From contig NZ_JALGBZ010000002.1 of the NCBI RefSeq assembly GCF_023757625.1, positions 496,001-560,000 on the forward strand: DNA of 64,000 nt. The letters are read 5' to 3'. The notes below the pieces were generated by a model that was not told where the DNA came from, did not search any database, and saw only the letters and a list, made by a program, of their open reading frames with translations. This DNA comes from Halomonas sp. S3-1-1 (GTDB lineage: Bacteria > Pseudomonadota > Gammaproteobacteria > Pseudomonadales > Halomonadaceae). Position numbers and translations under genes: made by a program. Every line of letters begins with the position of its first letter. Position 1 is the first letter of the stretch. Of the stretch, positions 33,817 through 44,298 are shown in pieces.

Positions 33817-34899
33817 ATGAGCGACACCGTTTCGAAAGACGCACCCGGCGAAGGGCGCTTGACCCACGCGCCGGCCTCACACCCGCCGGTGGCCCGCAAA
33901 CGGGTTGGCGTGGTGCTGGCCAACCTGGGCACGCCGGACAATACCGACTACTGGTCCATGCGCCGCTATCTCAACGAGTTTCTCTCGGACAAGCGGGTGG
34001 TAGATTACGCCGACTGGAAGTGGCAGCCGCTTTTACAAACCATCATCTTGACCAAGCGGCCGTTCTCGTCGGGTAAAGCGTACAGAAGCATCTGGAACAC
34101 CGAGCGCGACGAAAGCCCGCTTCGCACCATTACGCGCGCTCAGACCGAGAAAGTCACGGCGCGCTTGAAAGCGCTGTTCGGCGACGACGTCGAAGTGGAC
34201 TACTGCATGCGCTACGGCAATCCTTCCACGTCCAGCGTGCTCGAGCGTATGCAGCAAAAGGGCTGTGAGCGGATCGTCTTTTTTCCGCTCTACCCGCAGT
34301 ACGGCTCGCCCACCACGGCGACCGCCAACGACCAGGCGTTTCGCAGCCTGATGAAGATGAAGTGGCAGCCGGCGCTTCGCACCGTGCCGGCCTATTTCGA
34401 CCACCCGAGCTACTTGAGGGCGCTGGCCAACTCCGTCGAGGAGGCCTACGCAGGGTTTGCGACGCGCCCCAGCAAGCTGGTCGCAAGCTATCACGGCGTG
34501 CCCGAGCGCTATCTGCTCGAAGGCGACCCCTACCACTGCCACTGCCAGAAAACCACGCGGCTTCTGCGCGAAACCCTTGGGTTCGACGCAAGCGATATCG
34601 ATACCGCCTTTCAATCCCAGTTCGGCCCGGAGAAGTGGGTGGGGCCGGCGACCGTCGACCACGTAGCCGAGCTTGCCCGTCAGGGGCATACGCATATCGC
34701 CGTGCTTTCACCGGCGTTCTCGGCGGACTGCGTCGAAACGCTGGAGGAGATTCAGGAGGAGATTCGCGAAAGCTTTCTCCACGCCGGCGGCGAAACCTTT
34801 AGCTACATCCCTTGTTTGAACGACCGCGACGATCACGTAGATGCGCTGGTCGAAATCATCCAAAACGAGCTGGGGGGCTGGCTTTCAACGCGCGAGTGA
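33817..34899 (+). CDS. hemH: Ferrochelatase
   Basis: The 360-residue enzyme inserts Fe2+ into protoporphyrin IX, the last step of haem synthesis, at the inner face of the membrane. Signatures are GVVLANLGTPDN, PLYPQYGSPTTAT, the catalytic His in ASYHGVPERYL, YHCHCQKTTRLL and the Glu in SPAFSADCVETLEEI. The start at 33817 has AGGAG six bases upstream; ATG 33811 lies too close to that box. It is divergent from phrB, and the link with photolyase genes is common because porphyrins sensitise cells to light. Confidence 0.95.
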   Translation: MSDTVSKDAPGEGRLTHAPASHPPVARKRVGVVLANLGTPDNTDYWSMRRYLNEFLSDKRVVDYADWKWQPLLQTIILTKRPFSSGKAYRSIWNTERDESPLRTITRAQTEKVTARLKALFGDDVEVDYCMRYGNPSTSSVLERMQQKGCERIVFFPLYPQYGSPTTATANDQAFRSLMKMKWQPALRTVPAYFDHPSYLRALANSVEEAYAGFATRPSKLVASYHGVPERYLLEGDPYHCHCQKTTRLLRETLGFDASDIDTAFQSQFGPEKWVGPATVDHVAELARQGHTHIAVLSPAFSADCVETLEEIQEEIRESFLHAGGETFSYIPCLNDRDDHVDALVEIIQNELGGWLSTRE

Positions 34900-35104
34900 C
34901 GAAATAATGTTAATGATTTCAATCGCTAAAATAGCAGGCTAAGTAAAGTGGCGGCCCCGCTTGAGAGCGGGCAATGTGGAAACGGTGCCACGGCTGCTAT
35001 AAGGTGACAGATACCAATCACAGTTATTCAACGCAGCCGACATGGATGTGTCGCCGCGTCGAGCCCATTACTTGGGCGGTCATCACTCAGGGAGATCGTG
35101 TCAG

Positions 35105-37441
35105 ATGCAGCTCGCCATCCTGTTGGGTTTTCTACTGGCGGCCTCGGCGCCGTTGATCAATCGCTGGTTCGGCGAGCAGGCGAGCTTCATACTGGCGCTG
35201 TTTCCCGCCACCATCGCCGCCTGGCTTTTGAGTCAGGCCGGTACCGTGGTGGCCGGCGAGCCCTTGCTGCTCGAGTGGGCCTGGGTTCCTTCCCTCGGCA
35301 TTACTCTTACCTTCATGATCGACGGGCTGTCGCTGCTGTTTGGCCTGTTGATCACCATCATCGGTACCTGCGTGCTGGTCTATGCCGGGGGCTACTTGAG
35401 AGGCAGCCCGGATATCGCCCGCTTTCACGTCGCCATGCTCGCTTTCATGATGTCGATGCTGGGGCTGGTCATGGCGGATGGGCTTTTGACGCTGTTCGTG
35501 TTTTGGGAGCTCACCAGCGTTACCTCGTATCTGCTCATCGGCTTCAACCATACCGATCTAAAAGCGCGCAACTCCGCCCGCCAAGGGCTGTTCGTCACCG
35601 TGGCCGGGGGGCTTGCGCTGATGGGGGGGCTGGTGCTGCTGGGTATCGCAAGCGGTAGCTGGTCGTTTTCCGAGGTGCTGGCCGGGGGCGAGGACCTTCG
35701 CCAGCATCCGCTCTATACGCCGATGGTCGTTTGCCTGCTGCTCGGCGCCTTTACCAAATCGGCGCAGTTTCCGTTTCACTTCTGGCTTCCCAACGCCATG
35801 GCCGCGCCGTCGCCGGTGTCGGCCTACCTGCACTCCGCTACCATGGTCAAGGCGGGCATCTATTTAATGGCGCGGCTGCAGCCGGAGCTGGGCGGTACCG
35901 AGCTTTGGGTCTGGACGCTGTCGCTGGTGGGCGCGCTCACCATGTTCACCGGCGCCTTTCTGGCCATTCACCACACCAATATAAAAAAGCTTCTGGCGTA
36001 CTCCACCATCATGGCGCTGGGCACGCTGACCATGCTGCTCGGCATTGGCAGCGACTACGCCATGACCGCCTTCGTCACCTTTATGCTGGCCCACTCGCTC
36101 TACAAGGGGGCGCTGTTCATGGTGGCGGGCATTCTCGATCACGAGACCGGCACCCAGGACGTGACCGAAATGGGCGGGCTGTGCCGAGTCATGCCGGTCA
36201 CTGCGGTCATTGCTTTCGTCACGGCGCTATCGCTTTCCGGCGTGCCGCCGCTGTTTGGCTTCATTGGCAAGGAGCTGATGCTTGAGGCGGTGCTCGGCGC
36301 CGAGGGTTTTCAGGCGGTGCTGTTAGGGCTCGCTTTCGCCTCGGCCATCCTGACGATCGCGGTGGCGGCGATCGTGGCCATACGCCCCTTTTTTGGCAAG
36401 GTCCGGCAAACGCCTCTCACGCCTCACGAGGCGCCGTTTAGTATGCTCGTGGGCCCAGGGCTGCTGGCGTTCGGTTCGCTGTTTTTTGGTCTAGCGCCGG
36501 CGTTTTTTGGTATCGACGCGCTGCTGACCGCGGCGGCCAGCGCCATCGTGGGCCAGACGCTCGAGGTGTCGCTGTCGCTCTGGTACGGCGTCAACGCTGC
36601 GCTGATTTTATCGATCGTAAGTTTGGCGCTGGGGTTTTTACTCTTCAAGCGCTGGGACAGCGTGCGTGGCCGGCTTTCAGTGCTGGCGCCGATTCAGCGA
36701 CGCGGCCCGGAAGCGGGCTACGAAGGGGTCTTGAATGCCATCGTGCATGTCTCACATTGGCAGACCCGGCTTTTGCAAAACGGCTACATGCGTAACTACA
36801 TTCTTGTGATGCTGGTGGTGCTCATCGCGCTCGTGGGGTATTCGCTTTTGGTACGCCACGCGCCGGTGCTGCGCTTCGAGCTCGATGCGCGCTTTCACGA
36901 GGTCATCGTGGTCAGCACCATGGCGATGGGGGCGCTGTTCGCGACTATCTCGCGCTCGCGGCTGGGGGCGGTGGTGTCGGTGGGCATCATGGGGTTTTCG
37001 ATCGCGCTGATCTTCATTCTCTTCAGCGCGCCGGATCTGGGCATTACCCAGCTTTTAGTCGAAACGCTGACGGTCATCCTGCTCGTGTTGGTGCTGTTTC
37101 GTCTGCCGCGTTTTTCCCATCTTTCCACTAGCCTCGAGCGTTTTCGCGACGGCGCCGTCGCCGCGGCCATGGGCGTTTTGATCTTTTTGCTGGTGATGAC
37201 TGCCTGGAGTATCGACCAGTTCGAACCGATCTCCACTTATATGGTGGAAAACAGCGCGCCGCTGGCGTTTGGTCGCAATATCGTCAACGTCATTTTGGTC
37301 GACTACCGAGCGCTGGATACGCTGGGCGAAATGTTTGTACTGGCGCTGGCCGCAATCGGCGTGATCGCCATGCTCAAGTTCAACCACGGCGCCCCCAGTG
37401 CAAAGCGCAAAAAAGCGCCCAGGGAGCCTTACGATGGTTAA
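35105..37441 (+). CDS. mrpA: Na+/H+ antiporter subunit A (MrpA/MnhA)
   Basis: The 778-residue protein is the largest subunit of the multi-subunit Mrp Na+/H+ antiporter. Its first 500 residues are a proton-channel module homologous to complex I NuoL ([23 protein letters not shown] region, [39 protein letters not shown]). The C-terminal part holds a DUF4040/MrpB-like block ([20 protein letters not shown]). About 20 helices are predicted. The ATG at 35105 starts the NuoL-like N terminus; GGGAGA lies a little far upstream. It is the first of seven overlapping genes and its end overlaps mrpB by 8 bp. Confidence 0.95.
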   Translation: MQLAILLGFLLAASAPLINRWFGEQASFILALFPATIAAWLLSQAGTVVAGEPLLLEWAWVPSLGITLTFMIDGLSLLFGLLITIIGTCVLVYAGGYLRGSPDIARFHVAMLAFMMSMLGLVMADGLLTLFVFWELTSVTSYLLIGFNHTDLKARNSARQGLFVTVAGGLALMGGLVLLGIASGSWSFSEVLAGGEDLRQHPLYTPMVVCLLLGAFTKSAQFPFHFWLPNAMAAPSPVSAYLHSATMVKAGIYLMARLQPELGGTELWVWTLSLVGALTMFTGAFLAIHHTNIKKLLAYSTIMALGTLTMLLGIGSDYAMTAFVTFMLAHSLYKGALFMVAGILDHETGTQDVTEMGGLCRVMPVTAVIAFVTALSLSGVPPLFGFIGKELMLEAVLGAEGFQAVLLGLAFASAILTIAVAAIVAIRPFFGKVRQTPLTPHEAPFSMLVGPGLLAFGSLFFGLAPAFFGIDALLTAAASAIVGQTLEVSLSLWYGVNAALILSIVSLALGFLLFKRWDSVRGRLSVLAPIQRRGPEAGYEGVLNAIVHVSHWQTRLLQNGYMRNYILVMLVVLIALVGYSLLVRHAPVLRFELDARFHEVIVVSTMAMGALFATISRSRLGAVVSVGIMGFSIALIFILFSAPDLGITQLLVETLTVILLVLVLFRLPRFSHLSTSLERFRDGAVAAAMGVLIFLLVMTAWSIDQFEPISTYMVENSAPLAFGRNIVNVILVDYRALDTLGEMFVLALAAIGVIAMLKFNHGAPSAKRKKAPREPYDG

Positions 37442-37865
37442 ATCCGGCACGATCATCCTCAACACCGCGGCGCGCTTTTTGATGCCGCTGCAGCTGATGT
37501 TCTCGGTGTTTTTACTGCTGCGCGGCCACGATGAACCCGGCGGCGGCTTCATCGCCGGGCTGGTGGCGGCGGGGGGCTTCACGCTTTATTTGTTCGCCTT
37601 CGGGGTCAGCGCCACGCGGGAGGTGCTGCGCATGCTCGACCCGCGGGATCTCATCGGCATTGGCCTTCTGCTCGGCATGATCTCGGTGGTGCCCGCCTGG
37701 TTCATGGATCAGCCCTTTTTGACCGCCCAGTGGTGGACCATTCCGGTGATTGAGTTCAAGGCGTCGACCCCCTTGATCTTCGATATCGGCGTGTATCTGA
37801 CGGTACTGGGCTCGGTGATCGGCATGGTCATGGCGCTGATGGAGGTGGACAAGGATGAACCCTAA
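37434..37865 (+). CDS. mrpB: Na+/H+ antiporter subunit B (MrpB/MnhB)
   Basis: The 143-residue membrane protein matches Mrp[35 protein letters not shown] (in part) contains the conserved [10 protein letters not shown] loop. Four helices are predicted. It is required for assembly of the Mrp complex. Its ATG lies inside the last codons of mrpA, so translation is probably coupled. The subunit is separate here, unlike the fused A-B forms in some bacteria. Confidence 0.93.
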   Translation: MVKSGTIILNTAARFLMPLQLMFSVFLLLRGHDEPGGGFIAGLVAAGGFTLYLFAFGVSATREVLRMLDPRDLIGIGLLLGMISVVPAWFMDQPFLTAQWWTIPVIEFKASTPLIFDIGVYLTVLGSVIGMVMALMEVDKDEP

Positions 37866-37883
37866 CTCGCACGGAGGTTTCCC

Positions 37884-38231
37884 ATGGAGCCGATAATGGC
37901 CCTGGCGATCGGCCTTTTGTACGCCACCGCCATTTTTTTGATGCTTAGACGCTCGATCGTCAAGCTCGTGATCGGTTTGCTGCTGCTCTCCAACGCCGCG
38001 AACCTGTTGATCTTCACCGCCGCCGGGATGACCCGCGGCGCGCCACCGCTGATTCCCGAAGGCATGTCTCAGCCGCTTGGCGAGGTGGCCGACCCGCTGC
38101 CCCAGGCCGTGGTGCTGACCGCCATCGTCATCGCTTTTGGCGTGCTGGCCTTCGCCGTGGTGCTGATTCGCCGCGCCTATGAAATCGTCAAGGCGGACGA
38201 TCTGGACAAGATGAAGGATACCGACACGTGA
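37884..38231 (+). CDS. mrpC: Na+/H+ antiporter subunit C (MrpC/MnhC)
   Basis: The 115-residue, three-helix protein is the NuoK-like subunit of the Mrp complex. The segment [23 protein letters not shown] is typical, as is [17 protein letters not shown] with the conserved proline and acidic residues of the proton path. CGGAGG precedes the ATG. Its end overlaps mrpD by 4 bp (GTGA). Confidence 0.94.
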   Translation: MEPIMALAIGLLYATAIFLMLRRSIVKLVIGLLLLSNAANLLIFTAAGMTRGAPPLIPEGMSQPLGEVADPLPQAVVLTAIVIAFGVLAFAVVLIRRAYEIVKADDLDKMKDTDT

Positions 38232-39829
38232 GGCCCGAAGTCGCTCTGCCCGTTTTGCTGCCGCTGCTCTCCGGGGCGCTTTCGCTGCTGTTCTGGCGCT
38301 CGCGGCCGATGCAGCGCTTTCTCGCCGTGGCGGGTAACGCCGCGCTTTTGCTGGTCAGCGTGTGGCTGTTCGTTTCGGTACTCGAAGACGGCTATGTCAC
38401 CATTCAGATGGGCAGTTGGCCGGCGCCGTTTGGCATCACCCTGATCGCGGATACGCTGAGCGCGGTCATGATTCTGATGACCGGCCTCATCGGCCTGGCA
38501 ATGGGCATCTATTCGCTGGCCGCCACCGGTCACGGTCATGAGAAGTTCGGCTACTACCCGCTCATGCACCTGCTGTTGGCGGGCGTTGCTGGGGCGTTTC
38601 TCACCGGCGACATCTTCAACCTGTATGTCTGGTTCGAGGTCATGCTGGTGGCCTCCTTTGCGCTGTTGATCCTGGGCGGCGAGCGCGCGCAGATGGAAGG
38701 GGCGATCAAATACGTCACCCTCAACCTGCTGGCATCGGTGATTTTCCTCACCGCGATCGGGCTTTTATACGGTAGCGTCGGCACGCTCAACATGGCGGAT
38801 ATCGCCGTGCGCGTGGAGCAGATGGAGCACACCGGCATGGTCGAGGTGCTGGCGGTGATGTTCATGGTCGCTTTCGGCATCAAGGCCGCGGCGTTTCCGC
38901 TCTTTTTCTGGCTGCCCGCCTCCTATCACACGCCGCCGGTCGCGGTGTCGGCGCTGTTTGCCGGCCTGCTGACCAAGGTGGGGGTCTATTCGCTTTTTCG
39001 CGTGTTCACGCTGATTTTCGATCAAACCATGGGGTATCTTCAGGACATCCTGCTGTGGGGCGCGGTGTTCACCATGGTGACCGGGGTGCTCGGCGCGGCG
39101 GCGCAGTACGAGTTTCGCCGGATTCTGTCGTTTCATATCGTTAGCCAGATCGGCTACATGCTCTTGGGCCTTGCGATCTTCACGCCCCTGGCGATTGCCG
39201 GTGGGGTGTTGGCGATCGTGCACAACATCGTGGTGAAGACGAACCTCTTTTTGATCAGCGGCATTACCCATCGGCTGCAGGGCACCTACCAGCTAAAAAA
39301 GATGGGCGGGCTTTATCGCCAGTCGCCGGGGCTTGCCATCGCGTTTTTCGTCTCGGCGTTTTCGCTGGCCGGGGTGCCGCCACTGTCCGGGTTTTTCGCC
39401 AAGTTCGTGCTCATTCGCGCGGGTTTCGAGGCCGAGGCCTATGTGGCGACGGGCATTGCGCTGGCAGTTGGGCTGTTGACGCTCTACTCGATGGTGAAAA
39501 TCTGGAACGAAGTGTTCTGGAAGGCGCTGCCTGAAGACAACCGGGTGCCCGAAGCGCCCACGCCGGTAGGCGATGACGGGCGTTTGTTAAAGCCAGGCCT
39601 TTGGCTGATGTACCTGCCCGTGGTGGTGCTGGCGACCGTGACTCTTTTGATTGGCGTGTTCGCCGAGCCGATCATGCGCGTCATGACGCTGATTGGCGAG
39701 CAGCTTTTCAACCCGGCGGGCTACGTGGAGGCGGTGCTGGGAAGCCCTGACGGCGCCGAGGCGAGTATCGTGGAGCCGCTGGAACTTGACGCCGAGCCCT
39801 CCGACGCCCCCGGGGAGGAGTTGCCATGA
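38228..39829 (+). CDS. mrpD: Na+/H+ antiporter subunit D (MrpD/MnhD)
   Basis: The 533-residue protein is the NuoM/NuoN-like channel subunit, with about 14 helices. Characteristic stretches include [20 protein letters not shown] (conserved Glu of helix 5), [20 protein letters not shown] with the key Lys upstream ([11 protein letters not shown]), and [19 protein letters not shown]. It starts with GTG at 38228 in a 4-bp overlap with mrpC. MrpA and MrpD together form the main ion-translocating modules. The hydrophilic tail (about 40 acidic residues, [16 protein letters not shown]) is longer than usual. Confidence 0.95.
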   Translation: MRPEVALPVLLPLLSGALSLLFWRSRPMQRFLAVAGNAALLLVSVWLFVSVLEDGYVTIQMGSWPAPFGITLIADTLSAVMILMTGLIGLAMGIYSLAATGHGHEKFGYYPLMHLLLAGVAGAFLTGDIFNLYVWFEVMLVASFALLILGGERAQMEGAIKYVTLNLLASVIFLTAIGLLYGSVGTLNMADIAVRVEQMEHTGMVEVLAVMFMVAFGIKAAAFPLFFWLPASYHTPPVAVSALFAGLLTKVGVYSLFRVFTLIFDQTMGYLQDILLWGAVFTMVTGVLGAAAQYEFRRILSFHIVSQIGYMLLGLAIFTPLAIAGGVLAIVHNIVVKTNLFLISGITHRLQGTYQLKKMGGLYRQSPGLAIAFFVSAFSLAGVPPLSGFFAKFVLIRAGFEAEAYVATGIALAVGLLTLYSMVKIWNEVFWKALPEDNRVPEAPTPVGDDGRLLKPGLWLMYLPVVVLATVTLLIGVFAEPIMRVMTLIGEQLFNPAGYVEAVLGSPDGAEASIVEPLELDAEPSDAPGEELP

Positions 39830-40299
39830 CTGGTGCTATCTGGAACCTGCTGCTGGGCCTTGCCTGGGTGCTGTTGAGTGGCGATTTTACCGGGCTGAAC
39901 CTGCTGGTTGGGATGATCTTTGGCTATATCGCGCTGGTGCTAATCGAGCATCAGGTGGACGCATTAAAGGGCTATCCGGCACGCATTCCGCGTATCCTTC
40001 GCTTTCTTGGCTTTTTCATCAAGGAGCTGGTTCAGGCGAATCTTCGCGTTGCTTTCGACATCCTGACGCCGCCCTGGCATATGAAACCCGGCGTCATCGC
40101 CATGCCGCTGTCGGCGCGCACCGAAATGGAGATCACTCTGGTGGCCAATTTGATCTCGCTGACGCCGGGGACGCTGAGCCTGGACGTCTCTGACGATCGC
40201 CGGGTGCTCTACATTCACGCCATGTTCCTGGACGACGAGGACGAGCTGCGGCGCAACCTCAAGGAAATGGAGCATCGCGCACTGGAGCTGTTTCGCTAA
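39826..40299 (+). CDS. mrpE: Na+/H+ antiporter subunit E (MrpE/MnhE)
   Basis: The 157-residue protein matches MrpE: an N-terminal pair of helices (LGLAWVLLSGDFTGLNLLVGMIFGYIAL, in part), a loop with FFIKELVQANLRVAFDIL, and a soluble C-terminal part with ISLTPGTLSLDVSDDRRVLYIHAM. This soluble domain faces the cytoplasm. The ATG overlaps the mrpD stop by 4 bp, and mrpF begins on the last base of the stop codon. Confidence 0.94.
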   Translation: MTGAIWNLLLGLAWVLLSGDFTGLNLLVGMIFGYIALVLIEHQVDALKGYPARIPRILRFLGFFIKELVQANLRVAFDILTPPWHMKPGVIAMPLSARTEMEITLVANLISLTPGTLSLDVSDDRRVLYIHAMFLDDEDELRRNLKEMEHRALELFR

Positions 40300-40568
40300 T
40301 GGATACCGTCATTTTACTTTGTCAGATCATCATGGGCCTGGCGCTGGTGCTGACGTTCGTGCGGGTGGTAAGAGGGCCAAGCCTTCCCGACCGAGTGGTG
40401 GCGCTGGAGCTTTTCTCGACCACCGTCGTCGGGCTAGTTGGGGTGTACGCCGTGCAGTCCGGTGTCGCAAGCTTTCTGGATGCGGCCATCGTCATCGCGC
40501 TAATGGGATTTCTGGCCGCGATCGGCTTTGCCCGGTTTTTGGAGCGAGGAGGGCCAAGGGATGATTGA
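40299..40568 (+). CDS. mrpF: Na+/H+ antiporter subunit F (MrpF/MnhF)
   Basis: The 89-residue, three-helix protein is MrpF, recognised by LVLTFVRVVRGPSLPDRVVALEL and the following VYAVQSGVASFLDAAIVIAL segment, cited in part. It is a small structural subunit of the Mrp complex. Its end overlaps mrpG by 8 bp, and GAGGAGGG inside its end is the ribosome-binding site for mrpG. Confidence 0.94.
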   Translation: MDTVILLCQIIMGLALVLTFVRVVRGPSLPDRVVALELFSTTVVGLVGVYAVQSGVASFLDAAIVIALMGFLAAIGFARFLERGGPRDD

Positions 40569-40965
40569 GTTCGTCAAGGGGGCGCTACTGCTCAGCGGCT
40601 CACTATTCATTTTGCTGGCCGCCATTGGCCTGTTGCGTCTGCCGGATTTACTAACGCGCATGCACGCCACCACCAAGGCCGCCGCGCTTGGCGTCATACT
40701 GATCATGCTGGCCTCGGCCATGCATTTTGCTGAAGTTGGCGTAGTGGCCCGCTCTTTCGCCATCATCCTGTTCATTCTCATGACCGCGCCGGTCGCGGCT
40801 CACGTCATTGGGCGGGCAGGGTACTTCGTGGGCTCAAAACTCTGGAGCGGTACGGTGAAGGACGAATTAAAGCCCAACTACGATCCATTGACTCATGAGC
40901 TCAAAAGCGGCCTTGAAACCGAAGAGAACGCCAAGCGACCGGTAAAAGGTGAGAGTTCAGAGTAG
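40561..40965 (+). CDS. mrpG: Na+/H+ antiporter subunit G (MrpG/MnhG)
   Basis: The 134-residue protein matches MrpG: LSGSLFILLAAIGLLRLPDLLTRMHATTKA, in part, with the conserved RLPD and MHATTKA, then a third helix (FAIILFILMTAPVAAHVIGRAGY). A charged tail of about 45 residues follows. The ATG at 40561 is inside mrpF. It ends the operon, followed by a strong terminator. Together the seven products exchange Na+ for H+ and support growth in salt and at alkaline pH. Confidence 0.94.
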   Translation: MIEFVKGALLLSGSLFILLAAIGLLRLPDLLTRMHATTKAAALGVILIMLASAMHFAEVGVVARSFAIILFILMTAPVAAHVIGRAGYFVGSKLWSGTVKDELKPNYDPLTHELKSGLETEENAKRPVKGESSE

Positions 40966-41041
40966 TCAAAATCAATCGTCAAAAATTGTACCACTCGTTT
41001 ATTAACGGTTTTAAAACAGTATTTTAATAACCTGTGTTATC

Positions 41042-41073
41042 AAAAAAGCCGCCTTTTTGAGGGCGGCTTTTTT
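41042..41073 (+). terminator. Rho-independent terminator of the mrp operon
   Basis: AAAAAAGCCGCC (41042-41053) pairs with GGCGGCTTTTTT (41062-41073), followed by GTTTTTGG. It lies about 77 bp after mrpG. The rest of the gap 40966-41339 is AT-rich promoter DNA for the next gene and holds no other supported gene. Confidence 0.92.
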
Positions 41074-41114
41074 GTTTTTGGCTGATACGGCTTGCAAAAA
41101 GGATGGTTATTTAA

Positions 41115-41136
41115 TGTACAATAATTGTATTGTATA
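41115..41136. promoter_or_regulatory. Inverted repeat upstream of the cryptochrome-DASH gene
   Basis: TGTACAATA (41115-41123) and TATTGTATA (41128-41136) are inverted with one mismatch and a 4-bp spacer. The half-sites TGTACA and TGTATA fit the LitR-type form seen near phrB, although their spacing is 10 rather than 12. A GATAAT box (41138-41143) directly downstream may be the -10. Confidence 0.45.
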
Positions 41137-41339
41137 AGATAATGTGTTCAGTTATTACGCTGTAAACGTTTTTAAACCCGTTACTGCTGCGCCCTGGAGT
41201 TGGTTAAAAGCCTACGAAGACCGCGTTCTATACCCGCGTTCATGTCGTATCGAGGATGGACGCACAGCTGATGTGGAGCGCTAAAGCGGTTACTCCGCCC
41301 ATGCACACCCAGCCAGCAAGGTACGCCAGGAGACTCTTG

Positions 41340-42893
41340 ATGCAAGCGACTACCGATATTGTCTTGATAAACAATAGCTTAAGGGTATCAGACAATCCGT
41401 TATTGAGATTCGACTCCCGTCCCGATCAGCTTATCTGTCTTTTCGTGCTCGACCAGCGACTGCTTGAGCCGGCCTTGCCCGGAGAAGCGACGCCGCGATT
41501 GGGGCCTGCGCGGCTGCGGTTCTTATGGCAAAGCCTAATGGCGCTTCGCGGTGAGCTTCTACACCGCGGCAGCGATCTACTTGTGCGTATCGGTGAACCG
41601 GCAGAAATAGTTGTACAGCTTGCTAATCAATACTGCGCGCGTAGCGTGCGAGCGATGGAGCATTCGGGCGTCGAAGAGGCGCGATTGATCGATCAAATCG
41701 ACGGTGCGCTGCCTGATGAAACGACGCTCGAGCGTATCGAAAGCGGTTATCTTTTCGATCGTGAAGAGCTTCCTTTCGAGCTCGATGACATGCCCGGTAG
41801 CTTCTCGGCGTTTCGCCAGCGGATCGAAAAACAGTGGTCGTTTGGCGAAGCGCTCGCAGCGCCCTATACCTTGCCTTGCTGGCCTGAAAATGCCTCGCGT
41901 GGCTTTCCACCGCTTAAAAAAGTGAGTGAAGAGAGCGCTTTCTGGCAGCCCGACGACCGCCAGGGATTCAATTTCATCGGCGGTGAGGACGCCGCGCGCG
42001 ACCGACTTCACGACTATTTTTGGCAGCTCAACGGCGCCTGGTCCTACAAAAAGACCCGCAATGGTCTTCTGGGTGACACCTTTTCAACACGATTTTCACC
42101 CTGGCTTGCCTGTGGTTGCCTTTCCGCGCGGCAGGTGTACGAAGAGGTCAAGGCCTGGGAGGCGGTCAACGGAACCTGCGAGTCGAGCCAGTGGATCGTG
42201 TTCGAACTGATGTGGCGCGATTATTTTCACCGAAATGCACAAGTGGAAGGCCCCAAACTGTTTGGGGAGCAAACGCTATCGAAACCGTGTGAAAATTTTG
42301 ACCGCTGGCGCGAAGCTAGAACTGGCGTGCCGTTCGTCGATGCTGCCATGCACGAGCTTAGCCATACCGGCTGGATTTCGAGCCGCTCGCGACAGAACGT
42401 GGCAAGCTTTTTGGTCAGGGATTTGGGAGTCGATTGGCGCCTTGGAGCGCAGTGGTTCGAGCACTGCCTGATCGATTACGATGCGGCCAACAACTGGGGC
42501 AACTGGAGCCATATCGCCGGTACCGGCCGCGATGGACGAAAGGATCGCTATTTCAACGTTTTAAAGCAGGCCAAACAGTACGATCCAAAAGGGCTTTATG
42601 TAGCTCACTGGCTTCCTGAGCTCGACAAGCTCGATTTTGGAGTCGACCGTCATCAGCCTTGGCGCAGCGCGCCGGAAAGCTTTGACCCACCCTGTGTCGA
42701 GCCCCAGGAGTGGGAGCGCTGGCTGATGGATAAGCCTGCCTCCAATAGCGCAGATAAGGGCGATGACGCCATTCGGATCAAGAGCCCGCTGGAGCGCCAG
42801 ATTGCGCGTAACGACTCGAAGGTGTCCGCTTCTGAGAGCGCGCTTCAGGCGTCCAGACTCTCGATCGAGGAGATTGAAGAGGCCGAAGAGTAG
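41340..42893 (+). CDS. cry: DASH-family cryptochrome/photolyase
   Basis: The 517-residue flavoprotein has the photolyase alpha/beta antenna domain (IVLINNSLRVSDNPLL) and the FAD domain with the DASH-type sequence GAWSYKKTRNGLLG, shown with STRFSPWLACGCLS, MWRDYFHRNA, TGWISSRSRQNVASFL and DYDAANNWGNWSHIAGTG. Cry-DASH proteins repair pyrimidine dimers in single-stranded DNA and may signal. A C-terminal extension of about 60 polar residues follows the core. The ATG at 41340 lies behind AGGAG; in-frame ATGs upstream at 41301 and earlier lack one. It is a single gene with a LitR-like inverted repeat in its promoter. Confidence 0.92.
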   Translation: MQATTDIVLINNSLRVSDNPLLRFDSRPDQLICLFVLDQRLLEPALPGEATPRLGPARLRFLWQSLMALRGELLHRGSDLLVRIGEPAEIVVQLANQYCARSVRAMEHSGVEEARLIDQIDGALPDETTLERIESGYLFDREELPFELDDMPGSFSAFRQRIEKQWSFGEALAAPYTLPCWPENASRGFPPLKKVSEESAFWQPDDRQGFNFIGGEDAARDRLHDYFWQLNGAWSYKKTRNGLLGDTFSTRFSPWLACGCLSARQVYEEVKAWEAVNGTCESSQWIVFELMWRDYFHRNAQVEGPKLFGEQTLSKPCENFDRWREARTGVPFVDAAMHELSHTGWISSRSRQNVASFLVRDLGVDWRLGAQWFEHCLIDYDAANNWGNWSHIAGTGRDGRKDRYFNVLKQAKQYDPKGLYVAHWLPELDKLDFGVDRHQPWRSAPESFDPPCVEPQEWERWLMDKPASNSADKGDDAIRIKSPLERQIARNDSKVSASESALQASRLSIEEIEEAEE

Positions 42894-42993
42894 CGATTGA
42901 TTCGCGTTGATGGATTCAAGCGGTCACGCTGGCAAGCCACGCGATTCCAGGCCATTATCAGTCTCTGCCAAGGATAGCCAAGAGATTGAAACC

Positions 42994-44247
42994 ATGTCGT
43001 TGAAAACCAGTATGTTTGCAGGCTATCGAGGCGTTCAGCTCGGTACCATTAGTCTCGCGGCGGGCCTGATGCTCGCCACTCCCGCCTACGCCAACCTTGA
43101 GCTAATGAGCGAAGTCGACGCCCGCGGTGCCGAAGAGCTTCGCTTTGCCAGTTTCGAGCAGTGGCGCGACGAATTTCGAAGCTACGCGAAAAGCCAAGGC
43201 GTTAGCGAAGCGACCCTAGCCTCGTCTTTCGACAATATTCGCTATCGCGAGCGCGTCATCGAGCTCGACCGCTACCAGCCCGAGTTCGTGCGCCCGATCT
43301 GGCAATATCTCGACTCCGCCGTATCCGATACGCGCGTCAGTAACGGTCGTGAAAAGCTCGAATCACACCGTCAAACCGCCGCCGAGATGCAGAGCCGCTT
43401 CGGCGTACCGGCCGAAGTCATCGTGGCGATCTGGGGAATCGAGAGTAACTACGGCAGCAACTTTGGCGACTTTTCGACGCTCGAGTCGCTCGCTACGCTC
43501 GCCTTCGACGGCCGGCGCCGCGATTTCGCCCGAGGCGAGCTTCTGGCCGCGCTTCGTATCATCGATGAAGGCGACATCACCGCCGAGCGCATGAAGGGCT
43601 CCTGGGCCGGAGCCATGGGCCACACCCAGTTTATCCCCTCGAGTTTCGAAGCCTACGCCGTCGATGGCGACAACGACGGTCATCGCGATATCTGGGGCAG
43701 TATTCCCGACGTCATGGCCTCGACTGCCAACTATCTTGCGAAGGCCAACTGGCAGCCGGGCGAGCCCTGGGGGCGTGAAGTCGTACTGCCCGAAAACTTT
43801 GACTACGCCCAGACCGAGCGCCGTTCGACCCGCGAGTGGGCCAGCCAGGGCGTACGCGCAGTCAGCGGGGAGCTTCCCGACTTTGACAGCGCCGCGATCA
43901 TCGTGCCCGCCGGCGCTCAGGGGCCCGCCTTTTTGGTCGGCCCCAACTTTCGCTCCATTTTGCGTTACAACAACGCCACTAGCTACGCGCTCGCCGTGGG
44001 AACGCTGGGTGACGCCATCGCCGGGCGGCCGGGCATTTCCCAGGCCTGGCCGCGCGACGAGGCACCATTGACGCGCGACGATGTCAGAAGCCTTCAGCAG
44101 CGGCTCAATGCTGCCGGATATTCCGTGGGCACGCCGGATGGCATCATGGGGCCCAACACGCAAAGCGGGCTGCGCGCCTTCCAGCGCGACCAGGGGTTGA
44201 CGCCGGATGGCTTCGCCACGCAGTCGCTGCTCGAGCGCCTTCGTTAG
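42994..44247 (+). CDS. Lytic murein transglycosylase with peptidoglycan-binding domain (MltB family)
   Basis: The 417-residue precursor has a signal peptide (LGTISLAAGLMLATPAYA). An SLT_2 transglycosylase domain follows, with the catalytic Glu in VIVAIWGIESNYGSNFG and AMGHTQFIPSSFEAYA. The last 60 residues form a PG_binding_1 domain (LQQRLNAAGYSVGTPDGIMGPNTQ, in part). It cleaves glycan strands of murein in the periplasm with formation of anhydromuramic ends. There is no lipobox, so it is probably soluble. The start at 42994 gives a clean signal peptide; its ribosome-binding site is poor. Confidence 0.92.
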   Translation: MSLKTSMFAGYRGVQLGTISLAAGLMLATPAYANLELMSEVDARGAEELRFASFEQWRDEFRSYAKSQGVSEATLASSFDNIRYRERVIELDRYQPEFVRPIWQYLDSAVSDTRVSNGREKLESHRQTAAEMQSRFGVPAEVIVAIWGIESNYGSNFGDFSTLESLATLAFDGRRRDFARGELLAALRIIDEGDITAERMKGSWAGAMGHTQFIPSSFEAYAVDGDNDGHRDIWGSIPDVMASTANYLAKANWQPGEPWGREVVLPENFDYAQTERRSTREWASQGVRAVSGELPDFDSAAIIVPAGAQGPAFLVGPNFRSILRYNNATSYALAVGTLGDAIAGRPGISQAWPRDEAPLTRDDVRSLQQRLNAAGYSVGTPDGIMGPNTQSGLRAFQRDQGLTPDGFATQSLLERLR

Positions 44248-44298
44248 CGCTCGATCCATCAACGAACGCCACTGTTTTTTCATCAAGGATGACTGTCA

